DNA of 64,000 bases from Variovorax paradoxus (lineage in GTDB: Bacteria > Pseudomonadota > Gammaproteobacteria > Burkholderiales > Burkholderiaceae_C), in the NCBI RefSeq assembly GCF_024734665.1, contig NZ_CP102931.1:1300001-1364000 (forward strand), written 5' to 3'. The notes under the pieces are model-generated. The model ran no database searches and had not been told where the DNA came from. It was given only the letters and a program-made list of their open reading frames with translations. The position numbers and the translations under genes are program-made. Shown in pieces: positions 16,741-25,471 of the stretch. Numbering within the stretch: position 1 is the stretch's first letter; the number at the start of each line of letters is the position of its first letter.

Positions 16741-18372
16741 TCAGAAAATACGGGTGAACAACCAGTAGAGCGACCCCGACAGCAGCATTGCCACCGGCAG
16801 TGTCAGCACCCAGGCCAGCGCGAGGTTGCGCAGCGTGGACATCTGCAGGCCCGAGCCGCTGGCTGTCATGGTGCCGGCCACGCCGGAGGACAGCACGTGC
16901 GTGGTCGACACGGGCAGCCCGTACATGTCGGCCGCGCCGATAGTGATCATCGCCACCACCTCGGCCGAGGCACCTTGTGCGTAGCTCAGGTGCGTCTTGC
17001 CGATCTTCTCGCCCACGGTGACCACGATGCGCTTCCAGCCGATCATCGTGCCCAGGCCCAGCGCGATGGCCACCGCGACCTTGACCCACAGCGGGATGAA
17101 GCGCGTGGCGCTGTCCAGCTCCTGGCGGAACGTGTTGATGCGCAGCTTCGTCTCGTCGTCGAACTTGGCCGCGCCGCTCTTGTCGAGGTGGCGGATGGCT
17201 TCGGAGGCCAGGTACATGTCATTGCGAACGTTGGCGACGGCATCCGCGGGAACGCCGGCCAGCGAGCCGTGCTCGCGCACCTGCCGTCCGATGCTGCCGG
17301 CGGTCGCGGCCAGCGCCGGCACCACCGAAGGACTGAACTCGCGGGTGCGCACATAAGTGGAGAGCGTGTCGCGCGCCGCGGCGGGCTCCAGCGCGGGCAG
17401 CGAGGTCGGCACGCTGCGGTTCAGCGCGTTCTGCGCCATCTCGGCCACGGCCACGAACTTGACGGTCTCGTTGGCGGGCATCGCGCGGTTCAGCGCATAG
17501 GCCATGGGCACCGTGCCCACGAGGATCAGCATGATCAGCCCCATGCCCTTCTGTCCGTCGTTGGAGCCGTGCGCGAACGACACGCCCGTGCAGGTCAGGA
17601 TCAGCAGGCCGCGGATCCACCACGGCGGTGGCTCGGCGCCCTTGGGTTCTTCATACAGTGCGCGGTTCTTCACGAAGGCCCGCAGCGCCAGCAGCAGCAG
17701 GGCTGCGCAGCCGAAGCCGACCATCGGCGACAGCAGCAGCGAGTAGCCCACCTTGGTGGCCTGCGCCCAGTCGACACCGCTGGTGCCGTCGCGGCCGTGC
17801 ATCAGCGCATTGGCCACGCCCACGCCGATGATCGAGCCGATCAGCGTATGCGACGAAGAAGCCGGCAGCCCCAGCCACCACGTGCCCAGGTTCCAGATGA
17901 TGGCGGCGATCAACAGCGCGAACACCATCGCAAAGCCGGCGCCCGAACCCACTTGAAGAATGAGCTCCACCGGCAGCAGCGCGATGATGCCGAAGGCCAC
18001 CGCGCCGCTGGACACCAGCACGCCCAGGAAGTTGAAGAAGCCTGACCACACCACAGCGAAGTTGGGCGGCAGCGAATGGGTATAGATGACGGTCGCCACG
18101 GCGTTGGCCGTGTCATGGAAGCCGTTGACGAACTCGAAGCCCAGCGCAATCAGTAGCGCCACGCCAAGAAGCATGTAGGGCACCCAGGTGGTGACGGGCG
18201 CTCCGGACGAGGTGACATCGCCCACCAGGCTCCAGGCGGTGAAGAGCAGACCGGCGGCCAGCAGACCCACGAAGGTGATCAGCGTGAGCGGACCGGGCTT
18301 GGCATCGAGTTTGGGCCGTTGCGCGGCGGGCGCGGACGGCAGCTCGGCATGCGGGGCTGCAAGCGTGTTCAT
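16741..18372 (-). CDS. inorganic phosphate transporter (PiT family)
   Basis: A 543-residue PiT-type low-affinity phosphate permease with two PHO4 repeat signatures: ALGFEFVNGFHDTANAVATV in the first half and FAHGSNDGQKGMGLIMLILV in the second. Further signatures are GLPASSSHTLIGSIIGVG and YGLPVSTTHVLSSGVAGT. It has about ten membrane spans with a large soluble loop (about residues 310-430). ATG 18372 (MNTLAAPHAELP) was chosen; an upstream TTG frame is less likely. It is divergent from ppk2, with a Pho-box-like repeat between them. Together they suggest coupled phosphate uptake and polyphosphate metabolism. Confidence 0.93.
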   Translation of the reverse strand: MNTLAAPHAELPSAPAAQRPKLDAKPGPLTLITFVGLLAAGLLFTAWSLVGDVTSSGAPVTTWVPYMLLGVALLIALGFEFVNGFHDTANAVATVIYTHSLPPNFAVVWSGFFNFLGVLVSSGAVAFGIIALLPVELILQVGSGAGFAMVFALLIAAIIWNLGTWWLGLPASSSHTLIGSIIGVGVANALMHGRDGTSGVDWAQATKVGYSLLLSPMVGFGCAALLLLALRAFVKNRALYEEPKGAEPPPWWIRGLLILTCTGVSFAHGSNDGQKGMGLIMLILVGTVPMAYALNRAMPANETVKFVAVAEMAQNALNRSVPTSLPALEPAAARDTLSTYVRTREFSPSVVPALAATAGSIGRQVREHGSLAGVPADAVANVRNDMYLASEAIRHLDKSGAAKFDDETKLRINTFRQELDSATRFIPLWVKVAVAIALGLGTMIGWKRIVVTVGEKIGKTHLSYAQGASAEVVAMITIGAADMYGLPVSTTHVLSSGVAGTMTASGSGLQMSTLRNLALAWVLTLPVAMLLSGSLYWLFTRIF

Positions 18373-18448
18373 GGGCGTTTCTGGGGTGTTGGAATAGCTG
18401 CAGATGGTGTTCGCGGCGTGTGACAACTCCGTGTCAACGGGCTCAAAA

Positions 18449-18466
18449 CCGTCACGCAGCCGTCAT
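18449..18466 (+). promoter_or_regulatory. Pho-box-like direct repeat
   Basis: CCGTCAC at 18449 and CCGTCAT at 18460 are separated with an 11-base period, giving CCGTCACGCAGCCGTCAT. This is the layout of the PhoB box (CTGTCAT-N4-CTGTCAY). It lies 52 bases before the ppk2 start and 77 bases from the start of the divergent PiT gene. The agreement with consensus is good but not perfect (CC for CT in both halves). Confidence 0.55.
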
Positions 18467-18517
18467 ATGAGGCGAGCAGCATGCTTTTTCCTGCCCTTTC
18501 ACTCCTTCTGCCCCACC

Positions 18518-19444
18518 ATGCTGACGAGCGCACTTCCCGACCACGAAGACCTGATGCAACGCATCGCCCGCGACCTGATCGACAGCTACGACGAAGAGCT
18601 CGAGCTGGAGATCGAAGACCGCAACATCGACGGCCTCGACCCCGCCTCGGCAACGCCGACCTCCGCCGACAAGGCGGCCCGCCAGGCCTACTTCAAGGAG
18701 CTGTTCCGCCTGCAGGGCGAGCTCGTCAAGCTGCAGGACTGGGTGCAGCACAGCAAGCAGAAAGTCGTCATCCTGTTCGAAGGCCGCGACGCGGCGGGCA
18801 AGGGCGGCGTCATCAAGCGCATCACCCAGCGCCTGAATCCGCGCGTGGCTCGCGTGGCCGCGCTGCCGGCACCCAACGACCGCGAACGCACGCAGTGGTA
18901 CTTTCAGCGCTATGCCGCGCACCTGCCGGCAGCCGGCGAAATGGTGCTGTTCGACCGCAGCTGGTACAACCGCGCCGGCGTCGAGCGCGTGATGGGCTTC
19001 TGCACCGACGAAGAGTACGAAGAGTTCTTCCGCACCGTGCCCGAGTTCGAGAAGATGCTCGTGCGCTCGGGCATCAAGCTCATCAAATACTGGTTCTCCA
19101 TCACCGACGACGAGCAGCACATGCGCTTCCTCGGTCGCATCCACGATCCGCTCAAGCAGTGGAAGCTCAGCCCGATGGACCTCGAAAGCCGCCGCCGCTG
19201 GGAGGAATACACCAAGGCGAAGGAAATCATGCTGGAGCGCACCCACATCCCCGAGGCGCCGTGGTGGGTGGTGCAGGCGGTCGACAAGAAGAAGGCGCGG
19301 CTGAACTGCATCAGCCACCTGCTGGGCCAGATGCCGTACCAGGAAGTGGCGCATCCGCCGGTCGAGTTGCCCGCGCGCGTGCGGCACGACGACTACCTTC
19401 GTCAGCCTGTTCCCGCGAGCATGGTCGTTCCGGAAATCTACTGA
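18518..19444 (+). CDS. ppk2: polyphosphate kinase 2 (PPK2 family)
   Basis: A 308-residue PPK2-type kinase that transfers phosphate between polyphosphate and nucleotides. The P-loop is ILFEGRDAAGKGG (about residue 86) and the lid/catalytic region has FDRSWYNRAGVERVMGF. MDLESRRRWEEYTKAKE and APWWVVQAVDKKKARLNCI are typical of class I. ATG 18518 (MLTSALPDHEDL) was chosen; ATG 18554 is a possible alternative. It is divergent from the PiT phosphate permease, behind a Pho-box-like repeat, and is ended by a clear terminator. Direction (nucleotide synthesis or polyphosphate synthesis) cannot be read from sequence. Confidence 0.93.
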   Translation: MLTSALPDHEDLMQRIARDLIDSYDEELELEIEDRNIDGLDPASATPTSADKAARQAYFKELFRLQGELVKLQDWVQHSKQKVVILFEGRDAAGKGGVIKRITQRLNPRVARVAALPAPNDRERTQWYFQRYAAHLPAAGEMVLFDRSWYNRAGVERVMGFCTDEEYEEFFRTVPEFEKMLVRSGIKLIKYWFSITDDEQHMRFLGRIHDPLKQWKLSPMDLESRRRWEEYTKAKEIMLERTHIPEAPWWVVQAVDKKKARLNCISHLLGQMPYQEVAHPPVELPARVRHDDYLRQPVPASMVVPEIY

Positions 19445-19452
19445 TGCGCGCC

Positions 19453-19477
19453 GGGGCGGGAAGGCCGCCCCTTATTT
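19453..19477 (+). terminator. intrinsic terminator after ppk2
   Basis: GGGGCGG-GAAGG-CCGCCCC is a perfect 7-bp GC stem followed directly by TTATTT. It lies eight bases after the ppk2 stop codon. Confidence 0.8.
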
Positions 19478-19521
19478 GGTGTTGTTAGGCCAGTCGGCGC
19501 TTTGCGTTCACACTGCGCGCC

Positions 19522-20574
19522 ATGGCCCGTTCTTCCACCGCTTCTGTCTTTGCCCGCGCCTACGAGCGCAACCTGCGCGCGCTCACCAAGGCAACGCTGA
19601 GCAACAGCAAGCGCATCGCGGGTCAGGTCCAGCGCGCCACCGCCAAGCGGCTCAAGCCGCCGCCCGGCAAGGGCGACTGGCTCAGCGGCATGGCGATGGG
19701 CCCCGGCGGTGCGCGCGGCTATCACCTGTTCCGGCCGGCCGGGTTGCAGCTGAAGCCGGGCGAGCGGCTGCCGCTCATGGTCATGCTGCACGGCTGCGGG
19801 CAGACCGGGCGCGACTTTGCCGCGAGCACGCGCATGAACGCGCTGGCCGTGCGCCAGCGCTTCCTGGTGCTCTATCTCGAGCAAGACCGGATCGCCCATC
19901 CGCAGGGCTGCTGGAACTGGTACGAGCGCCGCTCCGGCAAGGCCGACGCCGAAGCCGCGACATTGATGGCCGCCATCGATCAGGCCTGCATGCTTTACCC
20001 GGCGGACCGCGATCGCGTGGCGCTGGCGGGGCTCTCGGCTGGCGCGAGCATGGCAGCCTTGCTGGCCACGCGCTACCCCAACCGCTTCCGCGCCGTCGTC
20101 ATGCATTCGGGCGTGGCGCCCGGCGCGGCGAAATCACCGGCTACGGCCCTCGGCGCGATGCGCGGGCAGAACGTGCCGCCGATGCCTTCCACGGCGGTCG
20201 GCAAGGCGATGGGCGCCGCGGCTGTCTTCGCCACTTTGCCGCCGATGCTGGTGCTGCATGGCGATGCCGACGCTGTGGTCGCGCCGAGCAATGCAGTCAA
20301 CAGCGCCGCGGTGTGGGCAACTGCGGTGGGCGCGAAGCCCGGGCTGCCGCGCGACATGCAGCGCGGCAAGCGCCGTGCGAGCCGCGTGACCGACTTCAAG
20401 CGCAAGGGCCGCACGCTCGTCACGCTGTGCGAGATCGCGGGGCTGGGCCATTCGTGGAGCGGCGGCGCATCGAAGCTGCTGTTCAGCGACCCCGAGGGGC
20501 CCGACGCGACGCGCATGACCTGGGCCTTTGCGGCCGCGCAGTTCAAGGCAGCCGAAGGCTCGAAGAAGGTCTGA
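19522..20574 (+). CDS. PHB-depolymerase-family esterase
   Basis: A 350-residue alpha/beta-hydrolase of the PHB depolymerase/LpqC esterase family. The oxyanion-hole region is LMVMLHGCGQTGRDFA, the nucleophile elbow is GLSAGAS (Ser about 172), the acid is in LHGDADAVV and the His is in AGLGHSWSGG. There is no evident Sec signal peptide (MARSSTASVFARAYERNLRA), so it is probably intracellular. This places it with short-chain esterases rather than secreted polymer depolymerases. It follows the ppk2 terminator and is convergent with the AraC-type regulator. Confidence 0.85.
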   Translation: MARSSTASVFARAYERNLRALTKATLSNSKRIAGQVQRATAKRLKPPPGKGDWLSGMAMGPGGARGYHLFRPAGLQLKPGERLPLMVMLHGCGQTGRDFAASTRMNALAVRQRFLVLYLEQDRIAHPQGCWNWYERRSGKADAEAATLMAAIDQACMLYPADRDRVALAGLSAGASMAALLATRYPNRFRAVVMHSGVAPGAAKSPATALGAMRGQNVPPMPSTAVGKAMGAAAVFATLPPMLVLHGDADAVVAPSNAVNSAAVWATAVGAKPGLPRDMQRGKRRASRVTDFKRKGRTLVTLCEIAGLGHSWSGGASKLLFSDPEGPDATRMTWAFAAAQFKAAEGSKKV

Positions 20575-20589
20575 AGAGAAAAAGGGCCG

Positions 20590-21519
20590 CTATGCAGCGA
20601 CAGCGCCTTCGCGCGTCGCCACCCGCCACGCTCCGGGCGCCATCCCTTTCTCGCGCTTGAAGGCCTTGCTGAACGCCGCCTCCGATTCGTAGCCCACCGC
20701 CCCGGCGATCGCGCCCAGGGCCGCGTGGCCTTGCCCCAGCATGTTGCCGGCCTTGAACATGCGCCACTGCGTGAGGTACTCCAGCGGCGCCTGTCCCACC
20801 CGCTCGCGAAAACGCTGCGCGAAGGCCGAGCGCGACAGGCTCGCGACGGAAGCAAGAGCCTCCACCGTCCAGTCGCGCGCGATGTCCTTGTGCATCGCGC
20901 GCAGGGCCGGGCCAATGCGCGCGTCGGCCAGCGCGGCCAGCCAGCCCGTTTGCGATTCGCCGTTGGCCGCGACGTGCGCGCGCACGGCTTGCACGAACAC
21001 GATGTCGGCCAGCCGGCTCACCAGCAGGCTGGAGCCCAGGCCCGGCTCGCCGGTTTCCATGGCCAGCAGTTGCAGCGTGCCTTGCAGCGCAAGGGCGCGG
21101 GCCTGCTCCATCTTCACGTGCAGCAGCACCGGCAGCAGATCGAGCAGCGGCCGCGCAGCGCGCTGGTCGAAGTGGAACCAGCCGCAGATCACCGAGGCCG
21201 CCGTGCCCGTGCCGCCAAGCTCCACCAGTCCGCCGATGCGGTCGCGCACGACCGAGGCGCAGCTCACAGTCGGCGTGTTCGGATGGTCGCGCAGGATGTA
21301 GGGCGTGCCGTGCGCCAGCACATAGCAGTCGCCTGCTGCCAGCGCCACCGGCTGTGCCATGCCCTCGATCTCCAGCAGGCAGCCGCCGCGCACCACCAGC
21401 CCGAAGCGCGCGCTCTCGCCGCCCGCCAGGCTCACTCCCCAGGGCGCGCCGGCTTCGAGCCGGGCATACAGGGCGCTGCGCACGCGCATGGCGGCAAAGA
21501 CGTCGTCGAGCGGGTCCAT
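20590..21519 (-). CDS. AraC-family transcriptional regulator (cupin sensor domain)
   Basis: A 309-residue activator. The N-terminal cupin-like region (residues about 1-180) fits the AraC_binding/cupin_6 type, with GVSLAGGESARFGLVVRGG. The C-terminal double helix-turn-helix is marked by DWTVEALASVASLSRSAFAQ, then LEYLTQWRMFKAGNML and AGAVGYESEAAFSKAFKRE. It is divergent from the SnoaL-like gene (gap 125 bases) and MFS gene, its most likely targets. The effector is unknown. Confidence 0.9.
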   Translation of the reverse strand: MDPLDDVFAAMRVRSALYARLEAGAPWGVSLAGGESARFGLVVRGGCLLEIEGMAQPVALAAGDCYVLAHGTPYILRDHPNTPTVSCASVVRDRIGGLVELGGTGTAASVICGWFHFDQRAARPLLDLLPVLLHVKMEQARALALQGTLQLLAMETGEPGLGSSLLVSRLADIVFVQAVRAHVAANGESQTGWLAALADARIGPALRAMHKDIARDWTVEALASVASLSRSAFAQRFRERVGQAPLEYLTQWRMFKAGNMLGQGHAALGAIAGAVGYESEAAFSKAFKREKGMAPGAWRVATREGAVAA

Positions 21520-21644
21520 GAAGACTCCTGTGGCAGTGGACGAATGGACAAGATTGTCGGCTTTTCAGGCATTCACTGTCCACGTGGCGAGGCAGAAACT
21601 GCGGCTTCACTCTTCCCACATGCAAGAAGCAGCAGGAGCAGACC

Positions 21645-22031
21645 ATGAACGCCAGAACCGATTTCGCCGAACTCGCCGACCGCTACGTCGCCGTCTGGAA
21701 CGAACCCGATGCCGACGCCCGCCGCGCCGCCATCGCCAGCCTCTGGGTGCCCGACGGCGAGCACTACGTGCGCACGCTGCAGGCCAAGGGCTACGAGGCG
21801 CTGCAGCAGCGCGTTACCGGCTCGCACGAGAAGAACGTGCGCGACGCCGGCTTCCGCTTCGTCTCCGCGGGCGACGCCCAGTTCCTGCACGACGCGGTGA
21901 TGTTCCATTGGCACATGGTCCCGGCCGCCGGTGGCCCGGTGGCCGCAGTCGGGCTGGAGTTCCTGGTGCTGGCCGAAGACGGCCGCATCGCCACGGACTA
22001 CCAGTTCATCCTGCCGACGCCCGCCGTCTGA
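21645..22031 (+). CDS. SnoaL/NTF2-like domain protein
   Basis: A 128-residue protein of NTF2-like fold: ADRYVAVWNEPDADARRAAI and the following LWVPDGEHYV are the usual helix-strand start of SnoaL-like proteins. FHWHMVPAAGGPVAAVGLEF and the terminal GRIATDYQFILP match the sheet. It has a good ribosome site (CAGGAG). It lies divergent from the AraC regulator and 64 bases before an MFS exporter. No catalytic role can be assigned; such proteins may be isomerases, hydrolases or ligand binders. Confidence 0.8.
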   Translation: MNARTDFAELADRYVAVWNEPDADARRAAIASLWVPDGEHYVRTLQAKGYEALQQRVTGSHEKNVRDAGFRFVSAGDAQFLHDAVMFHWHMVPAAGGPVAAVGLEFLVLAEDGRIATDYQFILPTPAV

Positions 22032-22095
22032 ACCCTGGCGATGACCTCCGGGGTCATTGCCGCCGTATCGCTTGCTCCCAACACTCGAGCCCATC

Positions 22096-23553
22096 ATGAC
22101 GCAGTCAAACATCGTTGCTTCTGCAGCATCCCTTTCTTCCACAGGCAGTCAGAGCGCGGGCGCGACGAAGCCCGGGCGGCTGGGCCTGTGGGTCATGCTC
22201 AGCGGCACCTTCCTGGTGGTGCTGGACTTCTTCATCGTCAACGTCGCGCTGCCATCGATGCAGCGCGAGCTGCTGGCGAGCGCGGGCACCCTGCAACTGG
22301 TGGTGGCCGGCTATGGCCTGGCCACCGCCGCGGGCCTGATCACCGGCGGCCGGCTCGGCGACCTGTTCGGGCGCCGCCGCATGTTCATGCTGGGCCTGCT
22401 GCTGTTCACGCTGGCTTCAGCCGCCTGCGGCTTTGCGCCGAACGCCGAACTGCTGGTGGCGGCGCGCGTGCTGCAGGGGCTGGCCGGCGCGCTGCTGCAG
22501 CCACAGGTGCTGGCGATGATCGGCCTGGCCTACACCGGCGAAGACCGGGCGCGTGCCTTTGCGGCGTACGGACTCACGCTGGGGCTCGGAGCCACGCTCG
22601 GGCAACTGGTTGGCGGCTTGCTGATTCACGCCGACCTGGCGGGTCTCGGCTGGCGCAGTTGCTTCCTCATCAACGTGCCGATCGGCCTGCTGGCATTGAT
22701 GCTTGCACCGCGCGTCATTCCGCCGCTGGCGAACAGCGGCAACAGCAAGCTCGACCTGGCCGGCATGCTGCTGGTGGCCGCGGGTTCGGTGGCCGTGGTG
22801 CTGCCGCTGGTGGAAGGCCGCGAACAGGGCTGGCCACTGTGGAGCTGGGTGTGCCTTGCGGCGGCGCTGCCGCTGCTCGCAGCCTTTGCATATCAACAGC
22901 GCTGGCTCGCTGCACGCGGCGGTGCGCCGCTCGTGGCACCTGCGCTGTTGGCCAATGGCCGCTTCGTCACAGGCCTGTTCACCACGCTGGCCTTCTATGT
23001 GGGCAACGCCTCGCTGTACTTCGTGCTTGCGCTATATCTGCAGCAAGGCCTGGCGCTCGATGCGCTCACCTCGGGCATCGTCTTCACGTCGCTGGCGGTC
23101 GGCTTCTTCGCGACGTCGATGGCGGGCGCGCGCCTGGCACGCCGCTTCGGCGGCAAGCCACCCATCGCGCTCGGTGCGCTGGTGCTGGCCGCGGGGCATG
23201 CACTGCAGTTCGTCAATGTGGCCGGGTGGGCCGGGCATTCGCACGTCGTGGCGTGGATGGTGCCGCTGCTGCTGGTGCAGGGCGCGGGGCTCGGCATGGT
23301 GATGGCGCCGCTGGTGTCCACCGTGCTGGCCGGGCTGCCGCCGCAGCATGCGGGCGTGGCCTCGGGCGTGCTGTCGATGGTGCAGCAGGCGAGCAATGCG
23401 CTGGGCGTGGCGTTGATCGGCATCCTCTTCTACGGGCGGCTGGGCGAGGCGACGGACATGGCCGGCTATTCGGGAGCGTTCGGTGTCGCGCTGCTGTACC
23501 TGATGATGTCGGCCCTGGTGGTGGCTGTGCTCCATCGGCGTGGGAGCCGGTAG
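22096..23553 (+). CDS. MFS transporter, DHA2 (EmrB/QacA) drug-exporter type
   Basis: A 485-residue major facilitator with about 14 hydrophobic segments. The family motif in helix 1 is LDFFIVNVALPSMQREL. GGRLGDLFGRRRMFMLG between helices 2 and 3 is motif A, and LGATLGQLVGGLLI lies in helix 5. These fit proton-driven 14-span drug exporters. The start at 22096 (MTQSNIVASAASLSS) is preferred to an upstream frame that reaches the previous gene. It may be controlled by the divergent AraC regulator. The substrate is unknown. Confidence 0.9.
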   Translation: MTQSNIVASAASLSSTGSQSAGATKPGRLGLWVMLSGTFLVVLDFFIVNVALPSMQRELLASAGTLQLVVAGYGLATAAGLITGGRLGDLFGRRRMFMLGLLLFTLASAACGFAPNAELLVAARVLQGLAGALLQPQVLAMIGLAYTGEDRARAFAAYGLTLGLGATLGQLVGGLLIHADLAGLGWRSCFLINVPIGLLALMLAPRVIPPLANSGNSKLDLAGMLLVAAGSVAVVLPLVEGREQGWPLWSWVCLAAALPLLAAFAYQQRWLAARGGAPLVAPALLANGRFVTGLFTTLAFYVGNASLYFVLALYLQQGLALDALTSGIVFTSLAVGFFATSMAGARLARRFGGKPPIALGALVLAAGHALQFVNVAGWAGHSHVVAWMVPLLLVQGAGLGMVMAPLVSTVLAGLPPQHAGVASGVLSMVQQASNALGVALIGILFYGRLGEATDMAGYSGAFGVALLYLMMSALVVAVLHRRGSR

Positions 23554-23604
23554 GCCTGAGGGAGGGTGGCCGTGCCAAACTCCTGACCGCACAACAGGAG
23601 CGAC

Positions 23605-23931
23605 ATGGTCACCGATCTGCAACAACTGATTCAGGCGCTGCGCGACTTCGCGCAAGCCCGCAACTGGGAGCAGTTCCACTCCCCCAAGAACCTCGCCTCG
23701 GCCCTCTCGGTCGAGGCTGCCGAGCTGCTCGAACACTTCCAGTGGCTCACCGAAGCGCAGAGCCGCTCGCTGCCGGCCGACAAGCGCGCCGAGATCGGCA
23801 CGGAGATCGCCGATGTCTTTCTCTACCTGCTGCAGCTCGCCGACAAGCTCGGCATCGACGTGATCGAGGCGGCCAGAAGCAAGATGCTGGTCAACGCGCA
23901 GAAGTACCCCGCGCCGCCACCACCCGCCTGA
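23605..23931 (+). CDS. MazG-like nucleotide pyrophosphohydrolase (RS21-C6/dCTPase type)
   Basis: A 108-residue all-alpha NTP pyrophosphatase. The Mg-binding motif EAAELLEHFQWL and second motif EIGTEIADVFLYLLQLAD match the MazG-like EExx(12-28)ExxD pattern. The N-terminal ARNWEQFHSPKNLASAL is typical of the single-domain dCTPase-like branch. It has a good ribosome site (ACAGGAG). It likely removes non-canonical or excess dNTPs. It stands alone between the MFS gene and the urea transporter. Confidence 0.88.
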   Translation: MVTDLQQLIQALRDFAQARNWEQFHSPKNLASALSVEAAELLEHFQWLTEAQSRSLPADKRAEIGTEIADVFLYLLQLADKLGIDVIEAARSKMLVNAQKYPAPPPPA

Positions 23932-24048
23932 ATACCTTCCGTGTACGCCACCCGGCGTATTTCCCCTTCCTGGTGCATTCCGCAGACTCCCTCCCACGCC
24001 AGCAAAGCGCTGGCGACAAGGTTCAACCAACCCGGAGCAGGAGTCCAC

Positions 24049-25317
24049 ATGCAACGTCGTTTCACACTCAAGGCGCTCACCGCCGCCGTCGCGCTGGCCA
24101 GCATTTCTGCTGCGCCCGCTTTCGCTGCCGACACCATCAAGGTCGGCGTGCTGCACTCGCTGTCGGGCACGATGGCCATTTCGGAAACCGTGCTGAAAGA
24201 CACGGTGCTGATGGCCATCGACGACATCAACAAGAAGGGCGGCGTGCTGGGCAAGCAGCTCGAGCCCGTGGTGGTCGACCCGGCCTCCAACTGGCCCCTG
24301 TTCGCCGAAAAGACCAAGCAGCTGCTCGGCCAGGACAAGGTCTCGGTGATCTTCGGCTGCTGGACCTCGGTGTCGCGCAAGTCGGTGCTGCCGGTGGTCG
24401 AGGAAATGAACGGCCTGCTGTTCTACCCGGTGCAGTACGAGGGTGAAGAGCTCTCGAAGAACGTGTTCTACACGGGCGCTGCGCCCAACCAGCAAGCCAT
24501 TCCGGCCGTCGACTACCTGATGAGCAAGGAAGGCGGCGGCGCCAAGCGCTGGGTGCTGCTGGGCACCGACTACGTGTACCCCCGCACCACCAACAAGATC
24601 CTGCGCGCCTACCTCAAGAGCAAGGGCGTGAAGGACACCGACATCGACGAGAAGTACACCCCCTTCGGCCACAGCGACTACCAGACCATCGTTGCCGACA
24701 TCAAGAAGTTCTCGGCCGGCGGCAAGACGGCAGTGGTGTCGACCATCAACGGCGACTCCAACGTGCCCTTCTACAAGGAACTCGGCAACGCCGGCCTGAA
24801 GGCCAAGGATGTGCCTGTGGTTGCTTTCTCGGTGGGTGAAGAAGAACTGCGCGGCGTGGACACCAAGCCGCTGGTCGGCCACCTGGCCGCATGGAACTAC
24901 TTCATGTCGATCAAGAACCCGACCAACACGGCGTTCATCAAGCAGTGGAGCGACTACGCCAAGGCCAAGAACATCGCCGGCCACAAGGACAAGCCGCTCA
25001 CCAACGATCCGATGGAAGCCACCTGGATCGGCATCCACATGTGGAAGCAGGCGGTCGAGAAGGCCAAGTCGACCGACACCGACAAGGTGATCGCCGCCAT
25101 GGCCGGCCAGACCTTCACGGCGCCCTCGGGCATCGTCTCGAAGATGGACGAGAAGAACCATCACCTGCACAAGAGCGTGTTCATCGGCGAGATCAAGGCC
25201 GATGGCCAGTTCAACGTGGTGTGGAAGACGCCGGGTCCTGTGAAGGCCAAGCCGTGGAGCCCGTACATCGAAGGCAACGACAAGAAGCCTGACTACCCGG
25301 CTGGCAAGTCGATGTAA
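24049..25317 (+). CDS. urtA: urea ABC transporter substrate-binding protein
   Basis: A 422-residue periplasmic binding protein for urea/short-chain amides. Residues 1-26 are a signal peptide (MQRRFTLKALTAAVALASIS, cleavage after AFA). Typical UrtA sequences follow: DTIKVGVLHSLSGTMAISE, VIFGCWTSVSRKSVLPVVEE, FYPVQYEGEELSKNVFYTGA and ATWIGIHMWKQAVEKA. ATG 24049 has an AGGAG ribosome site. It is first in the urtABCDE operon, whose expression in relatives rises on nitrogen limitation. A small hairpin lies in its leader (23997-24015). No NtrC or sigma-54 site was convincing. Confidence 0.95.
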   Translation: MQRRFTLKALTAAVALASISAAPAFAADTIKVGVLHSLSGTMAISETVLKDTVLMAIDDINKKGGVLGKQLEPVVVDPASNWPLFAEKTKQLLGQDKVSVIFGCWTSVSRKSVLPVVEEMNGLLFYPVQYEGEELSKNVFYTGAAPNQQAIPAVDYLMSKEGGGAKRWVLLGTDYVYPRTTNKILRAYLKSKGVKDTDIDEKYTPFGHSDYQTIVADIKKFSAGGKTAVVSTINGDSNVPFYKELGNAGLKAKDVPVVAFSVGEEELRGVDTKPLVGHLAAWNYFMSIKNPTNTAFIKQWSDYAKAKNIAGHKDKPLTNDPMEATWIGIHMWKQAVEKAKSTDTDKVIAAMAGQTFTAPSGIVSKMDEKNHHLHKSVFIGEIKADGQFNVVWKTPGPVKAKPWSPYIEGNDKKPDYPAGKSM

Positions 25318-25342
25318 GTCTTCGACAGGTCCCTTGCCTTGC

Positions 25343-25457
25343 TCCCTCTCCCCTCGGGGAGAGGGCGGGGGTGAGGGCAACGGCGGTCGATCTGGCCGCC
25401 GCGTTTGTTGGAAGGCCGCAAGCCCTCACCCCAACCCTCTCCCCCAGGGGAGAGGGG
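25343..25457. repeat. REP/BIME-like double hairpin between urtA and urtB
   Basis: Two copies of a perfect 10-bp hairpin CCCTCTCCCC/GGGGAGAGGG lie at 25344-25365 and 25435-25456. They are flanked on their inner sides by an 11-bp inverted pair, GGGGTGAGGGC at 25368 and GCCCTCACCCC at 25422. The whole unit is therefore an inverted pair of the same short element. It sits inside an operon, a position where REP-like elements in other bacteria raise stability of upstream mRNA or lower expression of downstream genes. Confidence 0.8.
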
Positions 25458-25471
25458 GCAACACGAAACTC

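Noticed and set aside
23941..24048. Possible sigma-54 promoter before urtA (CTGGTGCATTCCGC)
   Set aside because: Spacing between GG and GC is 8 instead of 10 and the TTGC element is missing.
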